Assembly: GCA_022783665.1 (NCBI GenBank)
Contig: JALFZJ010000030.1
Location: 1-48,740, forward strand
DNA length: 48,740 nt
Direction: 5' to 3'
Source of the DNA: Arcanobacterium sp.
GTDB taxonomy: Bacteria > Actinomycetota > Actinomycetes > Actinomycetales > Actinomycetaceae
A program made the translations under genes and the position numbers. Under the pieces are notes generated by a model, which worked only from the letters and a program-made list of their open reading frames with translations, was not told the origin of the DNA and made no database searches. Shown here in pieces: positions 1 to 8,049 of this stretch; positions within the stretch are counted from its first letter, which is position 1, and each line of letters begins with the position of its first letter.

Positions 1-59
1 TAGCGATGTGTGTGATCGTGGCCGAGCAGCATACAGCGGCGTGGATGCGAGGGGATTGA
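1..59 (+). CDS. 3' end of an upstream gene, possibly a PafB-like WYL regulator (partial)
   Basis: An open frame enters from the left edge and ends at TGA 57-59. Its last 18 visible residues read AMCVIVAEQHTAAWMRGD. The next gene starts on the adjacent base, so the two are probably co-transcribed and translationally coupled. In actinobacteria the WYL regulator that follows here (PafC-like) is normally preceded by its paralogue PafB, so PafB is the natural guess. The visible stretch is too short to confirm it. Confidence 0.45.
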   Translation, partial: AMCVIVAEQHTAAWMRGD

Positions 60-1055
60 ATGAGAATTGATCTTGCGCGCTATATTTCCGTGCTGAGTTA
101 TATTCGCGCCCGAGGCACCGTCCAGCTCGGTGAGCTCGCACGTCACTACAATGTTGGCGTTCGCGAGATGTATTCGTACCTGTGGACTCTATACATGCTC
201 GAAATTATGGATACGTCAGCGAGCTATGTGAGCCCGTTTTCTCTTTCACTGGAGAACGTCGATCCAGCAGATGACCATCCAGATCCCCAGATGGAGATCT
301 CACTTGACGCTCACTACATTTTCGATAAAGCTGACGCGTTCTCCACCACGCTATCTTTTGCCGAACTCATCGCGCTCCTGGCCACAATTGATTCGTTGCT
401 ATACACCGCCGAACCTGAGACGGCCGACCAGCTGCTCGCTTTGCGCGCTATGCTCGTATCGGCCAGCGTTAAGGCGGGATATCACGATGAGATGTGGCCA
501 GCACCTGTGATTGAAGGCGGCCGCGATGTACAACGCAAGATCCGTAGTGCCATTGCTAATCGCCGCTACGTCACGATCGAGTATTGGAAGGCGCAGGGGG
601 CTGGAGCTGCGTCGACCACGGCGTACGTCATTCCTCTGTATATCGAAGCAAAGGAACATCCGCTACTGCGAGCGGCCAACGCGGAGCGTGAGCTGCGTAC
701 GTTTCGAATGGATAGAATCTCCGCAGTGGAGATATCGCACAAAAAGCTTGGAATCAAAGCATTTGGAAAACTCACCGTGCAGGCTAAGCGTGCCCGGCCG
801 CACTTTGACGGTGAAGAAGTGAGGCTCTACTGCGACGTCGATGCCGCATGGCTAGTTGAGACCATTCCGGGTGCTCAAGCCTATCGAGCAGATGACGAGC
901 TTATGATCACCTTGCACGCTGGAAGCATTGAATGGTTACGCACACTTGCCGCCCGAATCGGCCCATCGCTGCACAGAGTAGAACCACAACATATTGCTGA
1001 TGCACTGGCCGCTAATGCGGCAACGATTTTGCAGGCGTATCAGGATGAGGCTTAG
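60..1055 (+). CDS. WYL-domain transcriptional regulator, PafC-like
   Basis: This is a 331-residue protein with an N-terminal winged helix-turn-helix (about residues 1-60), a WYL domain around residues 165-235 (VTIEYWKAQG and the RTFRMDRI arginine motif are visible) and a C-terminal WCX-like extension. In mycobacteria PafB and PafC act together as an activator of the LexA-independent DNA-damage response. The ATG directly abuts the upstream stop codon and has a GAGGGG ribosome site, which supports an operon. The next gene is helY, as in Mycobacterium, but the tatA and tatC genes that often lie between them are absent. The family call is firm. The PafC assignment rests on position and domain order. 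Confidence 0.8.
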   Translation: MRIDLARYISVLSYIRARGTVQLGELARHYNVGVREMYSYLWTLYMLEIMDTSASYVSPFSLSLENVDPADDHPDPQMEISLDAHYIFDKADAFSTTLSFAELIALLATIDSLLYTAEPETADQLLALRAMLVSASVKAGYHDEMWPAPVIEGGRDVQRKIRSAIANRRYVTIEYWKAQGAGAASTTAYVIPLYIEAKEHPLLRAANAERELRTFRMDRISAVEISHKKLGIKAFGKLTVQAKRARPHFDGEEVRLYCDVDAAWLVETIPGAQAYRADDELMITLHAGSIEWLRTLAARIGPSLHRVEPQHIADALAANAATILQAYQDEA

Positions 1056-1109
1056 CCAGCATATTGAGATGCGCCAAGCACGCGCCGCTGAAGAGGACTA
1101 TCACGCTAT

Positions 1110-3752
1110 ATGAAAAGCACCTATGAACACCTGATGAAGGATTTCATCGCAGGGTACGGTGAGCGTGGCATGACGCTTGATTCCTTCCAATATGAGGCTA
1201 TCGAGGCTCTCGCACATGGAAGAGATGTGCTCGTGTGTGCACCTACAGGGTCAGGAAAGACGCTGGTGGCTCACTTCGGCGTAGAGCTCGCTTTAGCTCG
1301 TATGATGCGCTGCGTATATACGGCTCCGATCAAGGCGCTATCGAATCAGAAGTATCGGGAGCTGAGCGCCATGCTCGGCGAAGAGAACGTCGGCTTACTA
1401 ACGGGAGATGTGAGCGTCAATCGTGATGCTTCGGTGCTCGTTGTTACCACCGAAGTGCTAAGGAATATGCTTTTTCACCGAGACGCCACAATGGACGATA
1501 TCGGTTATGTTGTACTCGACGAAGTCCATTTTCTTGGCGATGAAAGCCGCGGGCCAGTGTGGGAAGAAATTATCTTACAATTGCCGCCCCATATCCGGCT
1601 TGTGTCTCTATCTGCCACAATAGCCAATGCGGAGGAATTTGCAGCGTGGCTCGCATCAGTGCGCGGATCTACGGCATTGATTACGAGCACTATCCGCCCA
1701 GTACCCCTTACACAATACGCCCTTGCGCACAAGGAAATAGTGCCACTGACTGATGGCCACGGAGGGCTCAGCTCCAAGGTGCGTAAAGAGCTTACTGCGT
1801 TCGAGCGACGTGCAGATGCCTACCGCGCCTACTCTCGCAGTGCACGTAGTGCCACGCCTCGTATGCGTAGAACTGTGCTATCGAAGCTACGCGAAAATGG
1901 TATGTTGCCGGCGATCCATTTCATTTTTTCCCGAAAGGGATGTGATCGAGCCGTCGAGGACCTTCTGGACGCCGGCCTTGTACTGACGACGCCGGCGGAG
2001 CGTAGGTTTATCCACGATAGTTGCGCCAGCTTAAGGGATCAACTGTCAGACGCTGACGCTCGCACCGTGAAGTTCAATTTCTGGCGCAAAGCAATGATGA
2101 ACGGATATGGGGCACACCATGCAGGTATCTTTCTTCCTTTGAAGCAACTCGTTGAGGAATTGACGAGCGAAGGCTATTTGAAGTTGGTTTACGCAACGGG
2201 AACGTTGGCGCTGGGGATCGATATGCCTGTGCGTACCGTCGTCTTAGATGAACTTAGCCGCTGGAATGGCAGTGACTTCGTTCCGCTTTCCGGCACCGAA
2301 TATACTCAGCTCGTTGGGCGTGCAGGGCGGCGAGGCAAAGATGTTCAGGGCAACGTGGTGGTTGTGCTCAGCCAAGGGATCGACGCCTCTCATCTTGAGG
2401 CACTTTCTGACGGCGAGGTCGAGCCTCTCAACTCGGTGTTTTTCCCTTCTTACAATGCAGTAGTTAATCTTTTGACGTACTACACAGTGGGCGAAGCTAA
2501 AGCTTTGATGGGGCAGTCTTTTGCACAATATCAACGCAATGCGGATCTTGCCACGCTTTCCGCACGATTGGCTCGCGTTGAACGAAAGATAGCCGAGGAA
2601 GAATCCCGATTGAGCGGTACGTGCTCTCAAGGTGATTTCGTGGAATACGTCCGTATTCGGCAAACGGCGGGTCGGGCAACGAAAGCTGAACGCAAACGAG
2701 CCAAAGCTGAGTATCGCGCGCAGATCCAGTTCTCCTGGGAGAACGCCCAGATCGGGCACGCATACGCATACGGCCGTGACGGCGATCTGGAATACGGAGT
2801 CGTTATTCAGGCGGGGGAGAAGAAGCTTCGCCTCATTTCGCTTGATGCAGAGCTTGTGTGGCTACGGCGTATGGAGTTGTCGTCCCAGTTGCGCGATCTG
2901 GGCACTATCGAGATGCCCTTTGGTATTTCACCAAAGGATCCGCGGGTGAGAGATACAATTGCGAGCCGGTTGCTGGATCGGGTTGCACAGCGCGTCGATC
3001 TCGGTACAGATCGAGATCTTATGAAGTCATGGGATCGAAGTGTTGTGCGGGAGACGCCTGAGTTAACGGCGCATCCAGTGCATAGTTGCCCTCATCTTCG
3101 CCAACACCTTAAAGAGGCCAGTGAATTGATTGCGCTTGACGCTTCAGCTGCTGAACTCAAAGCCGTGCAGGAGACCTATACGGACGCCGTTGCCCACGAG
3201 TTTGAGCGTACGGCGGAGGTATTGCAGGATTTGGGATATATTCAGCGCGGAATTGATGGCGAACGTATGCGCCTCGGTGCAGGGGGAGCCATGCTGCGCG
3301 AGATTCACAACGAATATGATCTGCTTATCACTTTAGTGTTGCGAGAAAAAGCGATAGAGCATTTGAGTGCGGCTGAGTTTGCCGGTCTGTGTTCGGCGTT
3401 TCTTGGAGATCGGCGGATAAAGAGTGGCTTGCCCCATACGCCTGAGCTACGCGCGGCTTGGGACGCAGTGTGGCACAACTACCTATACGTCCATAGCCGA
3501 GAGATGCGTACCGGAATTGAACGCACGCCTGAGCCAGTAGGGGGAGGGATCGAGGATTTCTCACGGTGGGCGAGCGGTGATTCGCTGGACTCTGTTTTGC
3601 GTGGCACAGGAATGGCAGTTGGGGATTTCATCACTGCGAACCGCCGTCTGGTCGATCTTCTCGGGCAGATTGCTGTGGCGGGTGAAGGCACGAAACTCGG
3701 TGAACTCGCTATCGATGCAAAGCGCCTCGTGGATAGGTGGCAATGGCTGTAA
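1110..3752 (+). CDS. helY: Ski2/Mtr4-like DEAD/DEAH-box RNA helicase HelY
   Basis: This 880-residue superfamily 2 helicase carries Walker A APTGSGKT at residues 44-51, the DEVH Walker B box at 137-140, SAT at 168-170, the AHHAG motif and motif VI QLVGRAGRRG. Length and motif order match actinobacterial HelY, a relative of the exosome-associated helicases Ski2 and Mtr4, presumed to unwind RNA during processing or decay. The C-terminal half holds the helical DSHCT-like region. It starts 54 bases after the WYL gene, on the same strand, and lnt follows 28 bases downstream. The biological substrate in actinobacteria is not established. Confidence 0.93.
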   Translation: MKSTYEHLMKDFIAGYGERGMTLDSFQYEAIEALAHGRDVLVCAPTGSGKTLVAHFGVELALARMMRCVYTAPIKALSNQKYRELSAMLGEENVGLLTGDVSVNRDASVLVVTTEVLRNMLFHRDATMDDIGYVVLDEVHFLGDESRGPVWEEIILQLPPHIRLVSLSATIANAEEFAAWLASVRGSTALITSTIRPVPLTQYALAHKEIVPLTDGHGGLSSKVRKELTAFERRADAYRAYSRSARSATPRMRRTVLSKLRENGMLPAIHFIFSRKGCDRAVEDLLDAGLVLTTPAERRFIHDSCASLRDQLSDADARTVKFNFWRKAMMNGYGAHHAGIFLPLKQLVEELTSEGYLKLVYATGTLALGIDMPVRTVVLDELSRWNGSDFVPLSGTEYTQLVGRAGRRGKDVQGNVVVVLSQGIDASHLEALSDGEVEPLNSVFFPSYNAVVNLLTYYTVGEAKALMGQSFAQYQRNADLATLSARLARVERKIAEEESRLSGTCSQGDFVEYVRIRQTAGRATKAERKRAKAEYRAQIQFSWENAQIGHAYAYGRDGDLEYGVVIQAGEKKLRLISLDAELVWLRRMELSSQLRDLGTIEMPFGISPKDPRVRDTIASRLLDRVAQRVDLGTDRDLMKSWDRSVVRETPELTAHPVHSCPHLRQHLKEASELIALDASAAELKAVQETYTDAVAHEFERTAEVLQDLGYIQRGIDGERMRLGAGGAMLREIHNEYDLLITLVLREKAIEHLSAAEFAGLCSAFLGDRRIKSGLPHTPELRAAWDAVWHNYLYVHSREMRTGIERTPEPVGGGIEDFSRWASGDSLDSVLRGTGMAVGDFITANRRLVDLLGQIAVAGEGTKLGELAIDAKRLVDRWQWL

Positions 3753-3780
3753 AACAATTGGGTAATGTTATGCTCGGGTA

Positions 3781-5448
3781 GTGGCTACCAGTAATCGACT
3801 CGGATGGTTCGTTTCTTATCTGCTGGCTCTTGCGGGCGGGTGGATGTTGTACTTTGCCAGCACTGGCTCGAATATGTGGTTGTTCGCCATTTGCGGAATA
3901 GGGTTTTTGTGGATAGCCGCAGCGGAGTCTCGCGCTGGCGTAGCTGTGATGAGTGGTTTTCTTACCGGTGTTTCGTACTTCTATTTAGCCTTTGATTGGG
4001 CACAAGTTGCCACGAATGCCTTGCTGCCACGTATTGCATTGTCCGTAGTGGAAGCTGCGTTCTATGGCGCCCTTGCATTGATATGGAATTATCTGTGGCG
4101 CGGCTGGCGCACCCACCAAGCGAGTTTGCGGTCGAAGAGGCCATCGCAAACTCCTCGGATTGCCTGGATTGCGCGTTCAGCAAGTATGTTGACTCCTCTG
4201 AGCGCCCTTGCATGGGCAGCTATGGAACAAGCACGATCATCCATTCCTTTTGGAGGGCTACCGTGGGGCAATGTAGCTTTTTCGCTTGTGGATTCACCTT
4301 TGATTTCTTTGGCTAGTGTTGGCTCTACGCAGCTTGTGTGCGCGATAGCCGTGGCGGCGGCGATCTGTTTTGGGCTCGCCGTCAACCATTTGATCCATAT
4401 CCGCATCTCTACGTCCGCTGCGAGCGCTATTGCCGGAATTGCACTCATTATGGTGCCTATTGGTATACCGACGGGCACCGCATATTCTCCAGTTAAGATG
4501 CGCATAGCAGTAGTGCAAGGCAATGTTCCCGAAGCCTATGGAGGCTTTGGCGGGAGTTTTGCTCAGCGTTCGCTTGCCGTAACGCAAAACCATATTGACG
4601 CATCGTCAGCGATTCTGGGCGATGAGCCAGATCTGATTGTCTGGCCTGAATCTGCATCAGACCTGGATTTTCGGCACGACGCTGATGCGCGGGCTTTGGT
4701 GAGAAGTTTCGTCGAGCGTGCAGGTGTACCGCTTTTGCTTGGCACCCAGCGTTATTTTGATGGCGTACGCACGAATGACTATGTGTTCGTCACGCCCGCG
4801 TCAGTGCAAAAGATTGGAGACGACGCAAGTGGGGTAGTGCTACCGACGTACTCTAAACAGCACCCTGTACCTTTTGGCGAGTACGCACCTTTCCGTGAGT
4901 TCTTTGCTTCGTTCATGCCTATTATCAACCAAATTGGCATCGATATGGTGCCCGGAACGAATCCTGCTCAGTTGCAAATAGAAGACGCCGCTGGCAACAG
5001 TATCGTTGTGGCGACTCCGATCTGCTTTGAGGTGGCTTACGATTCGATAGTAGCTGAGGGTGCTCTGGGTGCAGATATGATTATCGTGCCCACAAGCAAC
5101 TACACTTTCGGCTACTCAGCTGAAGCGAGCCAACAGTTTGCAATGAGCCGATTTCGTGCTGTGGAGCACGGAAAAACGGTGGTACAAGTATCAACTGCAG
5201 GTATTTCTGGCGTGATTTCTCCCAATGGAGTAACGCAGTATCGAAGTGGACTCTTTGAGCAAGACGCGCATACAGCTACTATTGCGCTCAATCACACCCA
5301 GACATTTGCAACGCGCACATATAAAGAAAGACCGATTGCAGTGTATGCAATCGGTGCTTTTAGCGTCGTATTTGCTCTGGGATCTTATACTTATGTGCGT
5401 ACCCACGCTCCGCGTAGTGCCCAGGCGCACCGTGCGGCTAGGCGATAG
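3781..5448 (+). CDS. lnt: Apolipoprotein N-acyltransferase Lnt
   Basis: Lnt transfers an acyl chain from phospholipid to the N-terminal cysteine of lipoproteins in the membrane. The 555-residue product has several hydrophobic segments in its first 240 residues and then a nitrilase-like domain. The catalytic triad can be placed at E290 (VWPESASD), K359 (SKQHPVPFGEY) and C415 (ICFEVAYD), matching the spacing of the E. coli enzyme. The start is GTG, with only a weak ribosome site. The C-terminus ends in a short basic tail and has no fused dolichol-phosphate mannosyltransferase domain, unlike Ppm1 of M. tuberculosis. It converges on rbpA with only 60 bases between them. Confidence 0.93.
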   Translation: MATSNRLGWFVSYLLALAGGWMLYFASTGSNMWLFAICGIGFLWIAAAESRAGVAVMSGFLTGVSYFYLAFDWAQVATNALLPRIALSVVEAAFYGALALIWNYLWRGWRTHQASLRSKRPSQTPRIAWIARSASMLTPLSALAWAAMEQARSSIPFGGLPWGNVAFSLVDSPLISLASVGSTQLVCAIAVAAAICFGLAVNHLIHIRISTSAASAIAGIALIMVPIGIPTGTAYSPVKMRIAVVQGNVPEAYGGFGGSFAQRSLAVTQNHIDASSAILGDEPDLIVWPESASDLDFRHDADARALVRSFVERAGVPLLLGTQRYFDGVRTNDYVFVTPASVQKIGDDASGVVLPTYSKQHPVPFGEYAPFREFFASFMPIINQIGIDMVPGTNPAQLQIEDAAGNSIVVATPICFEVAYDSIVAEGALGADMIIVPTSNYTFGYSAEASQQFAMSRFRAVEHGKTVVQVSTAGISGVISPNGVTQYRSGLFEQDAHTATIALNHTQTFATRTYKERPIAVYAIGAFSVVFALGSYTYVRTHAPRSAQAHRAARR

Positions 5449-5508
5449 TTGATAGCCCGTAGGAAAACAAAGCTAGTACGACTACGCCATAGCGCACTGA
5501 TAGCAGCT

Positions 5509-5859
5509 CTAAAAGTGCCGCTTATAGAGTTTTCCAGCGCGAAGTAATTCGAGGCGCTCATCAAGAAGCACCTTGAGTTCGTCTTCTGATCGGCGCTCAA
5601 GCAGCATATCCCAATGCGTACGGGCAGGCTTCTGCGGTGTATCTTCTTCGGTACCTCCGCCGCCTACAAGCACCGCATCTGCACCACATTTACACTTCCA
5701 TTTTGCTGGAGCCTCAGCATCGAGCGTAAGTGTAACGTTGAACGTATGCCCATTTTCGCATACGTACTGTACCTCGCGATGTTCTACAAAAGCGACGCCA
5801 ACATCGGATTCCAAAGAGTTCGCACCGATACGCATTCCGCGTAGGGAACGTTCAGCCAT
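5509..5859 (-). CDS. rbpA: RNA polymerase-binding protein RbpA
   Basis: RbpA is an actinobacterial factor that binds RNA polymerase and the principal sigma factor and stabilises the open promoter complex. The 116-residue product begins MAERSLRG. It shows the zinc-binding CENGH and CKCGADA cysteine clusters and the C-terminal sigma-interaction region ending LYKRHF. The open frame extends 20 codons further upstream, but the ATG at 5859 has an AGGAAG ribosome site and matches the conserved N-terminus, so I place the start there. It faces lnt and lies downstream of the two merR genes on the same strand. Confidence 0.95.
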   Translation of the reverse strand: MAERSLRGMRIGANSLESDVGVAFVEHREVQYVCENGHTFNVTLTLDAEAPAKWKCKCGADAVLVGGGGTEEDTPQKPARTHWDMLLERRSEDELKVLLDERLELLRAGKLYKRHF

Positions 5860-5890
5860 GGCTAACTTCCTAACTTCGAATTGACGCTCT

Positions 5891-5896
5891 ATTCTA
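5891..5896 (-). promoter_or_regulatory. Possible -10 element for rbpA
   Basis: On the minus strand TAGAAT lies about 32 bases upstream of the rbpA start codon. No good -35 hexamer is found at 16-18 bases from it, so the assignment is weak. Confidence 0.3.
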
Positions 5897-5920
5897 CCAT
5901 TCGTTGCCAACGCAGGCACG

Positions 5921-5951
5921 CGGCGTTTTGTTCCGTAAAAACAAAACGCCG
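5921..5951. terminator. Perfect inverted repeat between resR-like gene and rbpA
   Basis: A 12-base arm (CGGCGTTTTGTT) is perfectly mirrored across a 7-base loop. It lies 65 bases past the end of the upstream merR gene and 62 bases before rbpA, so a terminator for the garA-merR transcript is the simplest reading. No clear U tract follows the stem on the minus strand, so an operator or RNA-stability role remains possible. Confidence 0.55.
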
Positions 5952-6016
5952 ATAATGTACATTATGTCAGATTTACGTTTGTGGTTCTGTATGCGCAAAT
6001 CCTAGCTGCGTACTTC

Positions 6017-6580
6017 TCAGATTGCCTTCTTCGCCGCACGTCGCGCAGCGAGCTCATCCACTACTTCACTGCCGTCGAGTTGCTCTGTAGGCAGCGTTGA
6101 CAGCGATCCTTCTACATCGCGCCAAACTTTACCGAGCGCGATACCGAATACACCCTGACCGCCATTAATAAGATCGATGACTTCATCATTTGACGTACAC
6201 AAATACACAGAAGCGCCATCAGACATGAGCGTAATGCCAGCAAGATCATCCACGCCGAAATCAGAAAGCTGCTCTACTGCTTTGCGGATTTGCTGCAGCG
6301 ACACTCCTGCGTCAAGAAGGTTCTTAACAACCTTGAGTACCAAGACGTCTCTAAAAGAATACAGGCGCTGCGAGCCAGAGCCACGCGCAGAACGCACAGT
6401 CGGAGATACAAGGCCAGTGCGATCCCAGTAATCCAGCTGCCGATATGTAATACCAATCGCACGTGATACTACCGGCCCTCGATATCCACTATCGGTGCCG
6501 AGATCCGGCAAATCATCGCCAAAAAGCATCTGCTGTGCGCGCTGCGGATGCACGCCTTGTGAGCTGGCGTTGTGTACCAT
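6017..6580 (-). CDS. MerR-family transcriptional regulator, Rv1830/ResR-like
   Basis: This 187-residue protein has a MerR helix-turn-helix in its middle third: the segment YRQLDYWDRTGLVSPTVRSA is characteristic, followed by RLYSFRDVLVLKVVKNLLDA. An acidic C-terminal region follows. In M. tuberculosis the order is garA-Rv1828-Rv1829-Rv1830, and this gene occupies the Rv1830 (ResR) place. The intervening Rv1829-type nuclease gene (DUF151) is missing. The product lacks the effector domain of metal- or drug-sensing MerR proteins. A role in growth or cell-cycle control is inferred from the family. Confidence 0.85.
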   Translation of the reverse strand: MVHNASSQGVHPQRAQQMLFGDDLPDLGTDSGYRGPVVSRAIGITYRQLDYWDRTGLVSPTVRSARGSGSQRLYSFRDVLVLKVVKNLLDAGVSLQQIRKAVEQLSDFGVDDLAGITLMSDGASVYLCTSNDEVIDLINGGQGVFGIALGKVWRDVEGSLSTLPTEQLDGSEVVDELAARRAAKKAI

Positions 6581-6612
6581 CCTCGGCCCCCGTCCCTCAT
6601 TGTTCTACATCC

Positions 6613-6641
6613 ACATTAGATGGTGAAATAGGTGTTTGCAA
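6613..6641 (-). promoter_or_regulatory. Candidate sigma-70-type promoter for the ResR-like merR gene
   Basis: On the minus strand TTGCAA (6636-6641) and TAATGT (6613-6618) are separated by exactly 17 bases. They lie about 33 bases upstream of the merR start. The 153-base gap between the two merR genes otherwise shows nothing coding, so the downstream gene may have its own promoter. Confidence 0.5.
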
Positions 6642-6733
6642 CGATATGGCGATTGAGAAGGCGGCGTGTCGATGTGGCGTGTCTTAAATGAGCACTTGAA
6701 GAATAAGTAGCCGGCGACCCCACTACTTCCCTC

Positions 6734-7498
6734 TTACCTCAATTCAACGTCAATATTCTCCAAAAGCATCGCTTTGAATGCATGGCTGACGAGCGCAGAA
6801 ATTTCTGTAATCTGGGCATTTGCGCGTTCTTTCGCGAGCGGTGTGTTGCGTGCACGCTCCGTTGCCGTCATGTTGATGATGGCTCCGGCATGGGCGTGTG
6901 CCGAATTATAGATGGCTCGTACCTGGCGAAGAGTCATACCTGAATCGAGGAGAAGTTGACCGTACTTAATGATGTCTACAGACTGAGCCGTCAGGCGCCC
7001 ACGAGAATCAGTAGTCAAAATACCGGCAGAGATAAAATCCTCGATAAGGCTTCGCGAGGCTCCCGTAAGATCAGCCAACTCATCTTTGTACAGGCGAGTA
7101 CCTGGGCGTGGTTTGTCTTGATCGTGGAAGGGTACTGACCGTAAACGGCCTGGATGTTCAGATTGTGCGATCCCCAGATCAAGTTGATGAAGTAGTTCTT
7201 TGATTTGGGAGAGATTGAGTAGACGGTCGCGTTGCTCTACCAATGCGAAACGCAAGCGTTCGACGTCTGCAAGCGAAAACAGGCGCTGATTCGAGGGCGT
7301 GCGATGTGGTGAGATAATCTCGATAGATTCGTAGTGACGAATCTTTGACGCCGCCAAAAAAGGAAACTCGCCATTGAGAAGCGCGAGGACTTCCCCGATT
7401 CTTAACGTCGGCTCGTGCGAGACGTTTTGGGGCCACGAAAACGCCGATTCGGCATAATCATAGCTAGGTATTTCGTGTGCACTAGGGGCCATCGTCAC
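6734..7498 (-). CDS. ftsR: MerR-family regulator FtsR (Rv1828-like)
   Basis: The 254-residue product carries a MerR DNA-binding domain near the N-terminus (LRIGEVLALLNGEFPFLAAS, then IRHYESIEIISPHRTPSNQR) and a second helical domain. Its length and its position directly after garA match Rv1828 and corynebacterial FtsR, a MerR-type activator of ftsZ. The GTG start overlaps the garA stop as GTGA, a sign of translational coupling; an ATG two codons later is the alternative. The ftsR name rests on synteny and architecture. The target promoter is not in this window. Confidence 0.82.
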   Translation of the reverse strand: MTMAPSAHEIPSYDYAESAFSWPQNVSHEPTLRIGEVLALLNGEFPFLAASKIRHYESIEIISPHRTPSNQRLFSLADVERLRFALVEQRDRLLNLSQIKELLHQLDLGIAQSEHPGRLRSVPFHDQDKPRPGTRLYKDELADLTGASRSLIEDFISAGILTTDSRGRLTAQSVDIIKYGQLLLDSGMTLRQVRAIYNSAHAHAGAIINMTATERARNTPLAKERANAQITEISALVSHAFKAMLLENIDVELR

Positions 7499-7950
7499 GC
7501 CACTTCAGGCGAAGCAAAGAAAGTGAACTGGTACTTCCCTATCCGCACTTCGTCGCCGTTATGTAACTCAGCAAGATCTGTGATTTCTCCGTTGACGTAC
7601 GTCCCATTAAGCGAACCTGAATCACGCACAGTAAAAACGCTGCCTTCACGCAAAAATTGGGCATGCTTACGCGATACGGTGACGTCGTCAAGAAAAATAT
7701 CGGCCTTCGTGGATCGACCTGCGTTAACGACGTCCGCATTAAGTAAAAAACGCGCGCCAGCATTCGGGCCCTTACGTGCGATGAGGAGTGCAGACGTAGC
7801 GGGAAGAGCGTCAATTGCTGCGAGATCGTCGCCGTCTAAACCTCTCAGATTGCCTGTAGACCCCGCTGATGCCCGCGTAATAGCAGAGAAACGCGATGTG
7901 GCCGATGGATCATTCGATGCCTGCGGTGGAAATGCGTTATGATCAACCAT
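7495..7950 (-). CDS. garA: FHA-domain metabolic regulator GarA/OdhI
   Basis: GarA is a small cytoplasmic forkhead-associated protein. In its unphosphorylated form it inhibits 2-oxoglutarate dehydrogenase and related enzymes at the glutamate node; Ser/Thr kinases switch it off. The product has a disordered N-terminus and a C-terminal FHA domain with GRSTKADIFLDD, the phosphopeptide motif SRKHAQF and LNGTYVNG. The ATG at 7950 has a GAGGGG ribosome site and is preferred over the in-frame ATG five codons upstream, giving 151 residues. The N-terminal phospho-motif is SATSRF around residues 16-21 instead of the usual ETTSVF, so one of the two adjacent threonines is lost. Confidence 0.92.
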   Translation of the reverse strand: MVDHNAFPPQASNDPSATSRFSAITRASAGSTGNLRGLDGDDLAAIDALPATSALLIARKGPNAGARFLLNADVVNAGRSTKADIFLDDVTVSRKHAQFLREGSVFTVRDSGSLNGTYVNGEITDLAELHNGDEVRIGKYQFTFFASPEVA

Positions 7951-8049
7951 CTCTGTTCCCCTCATACGGAATCATTCCTAGATTCAATGGTACGCACACG
8001 CGCGAAAGTTATCCAAAAGAACTGCGTGAAGACCTCGCAATGCGAACAT

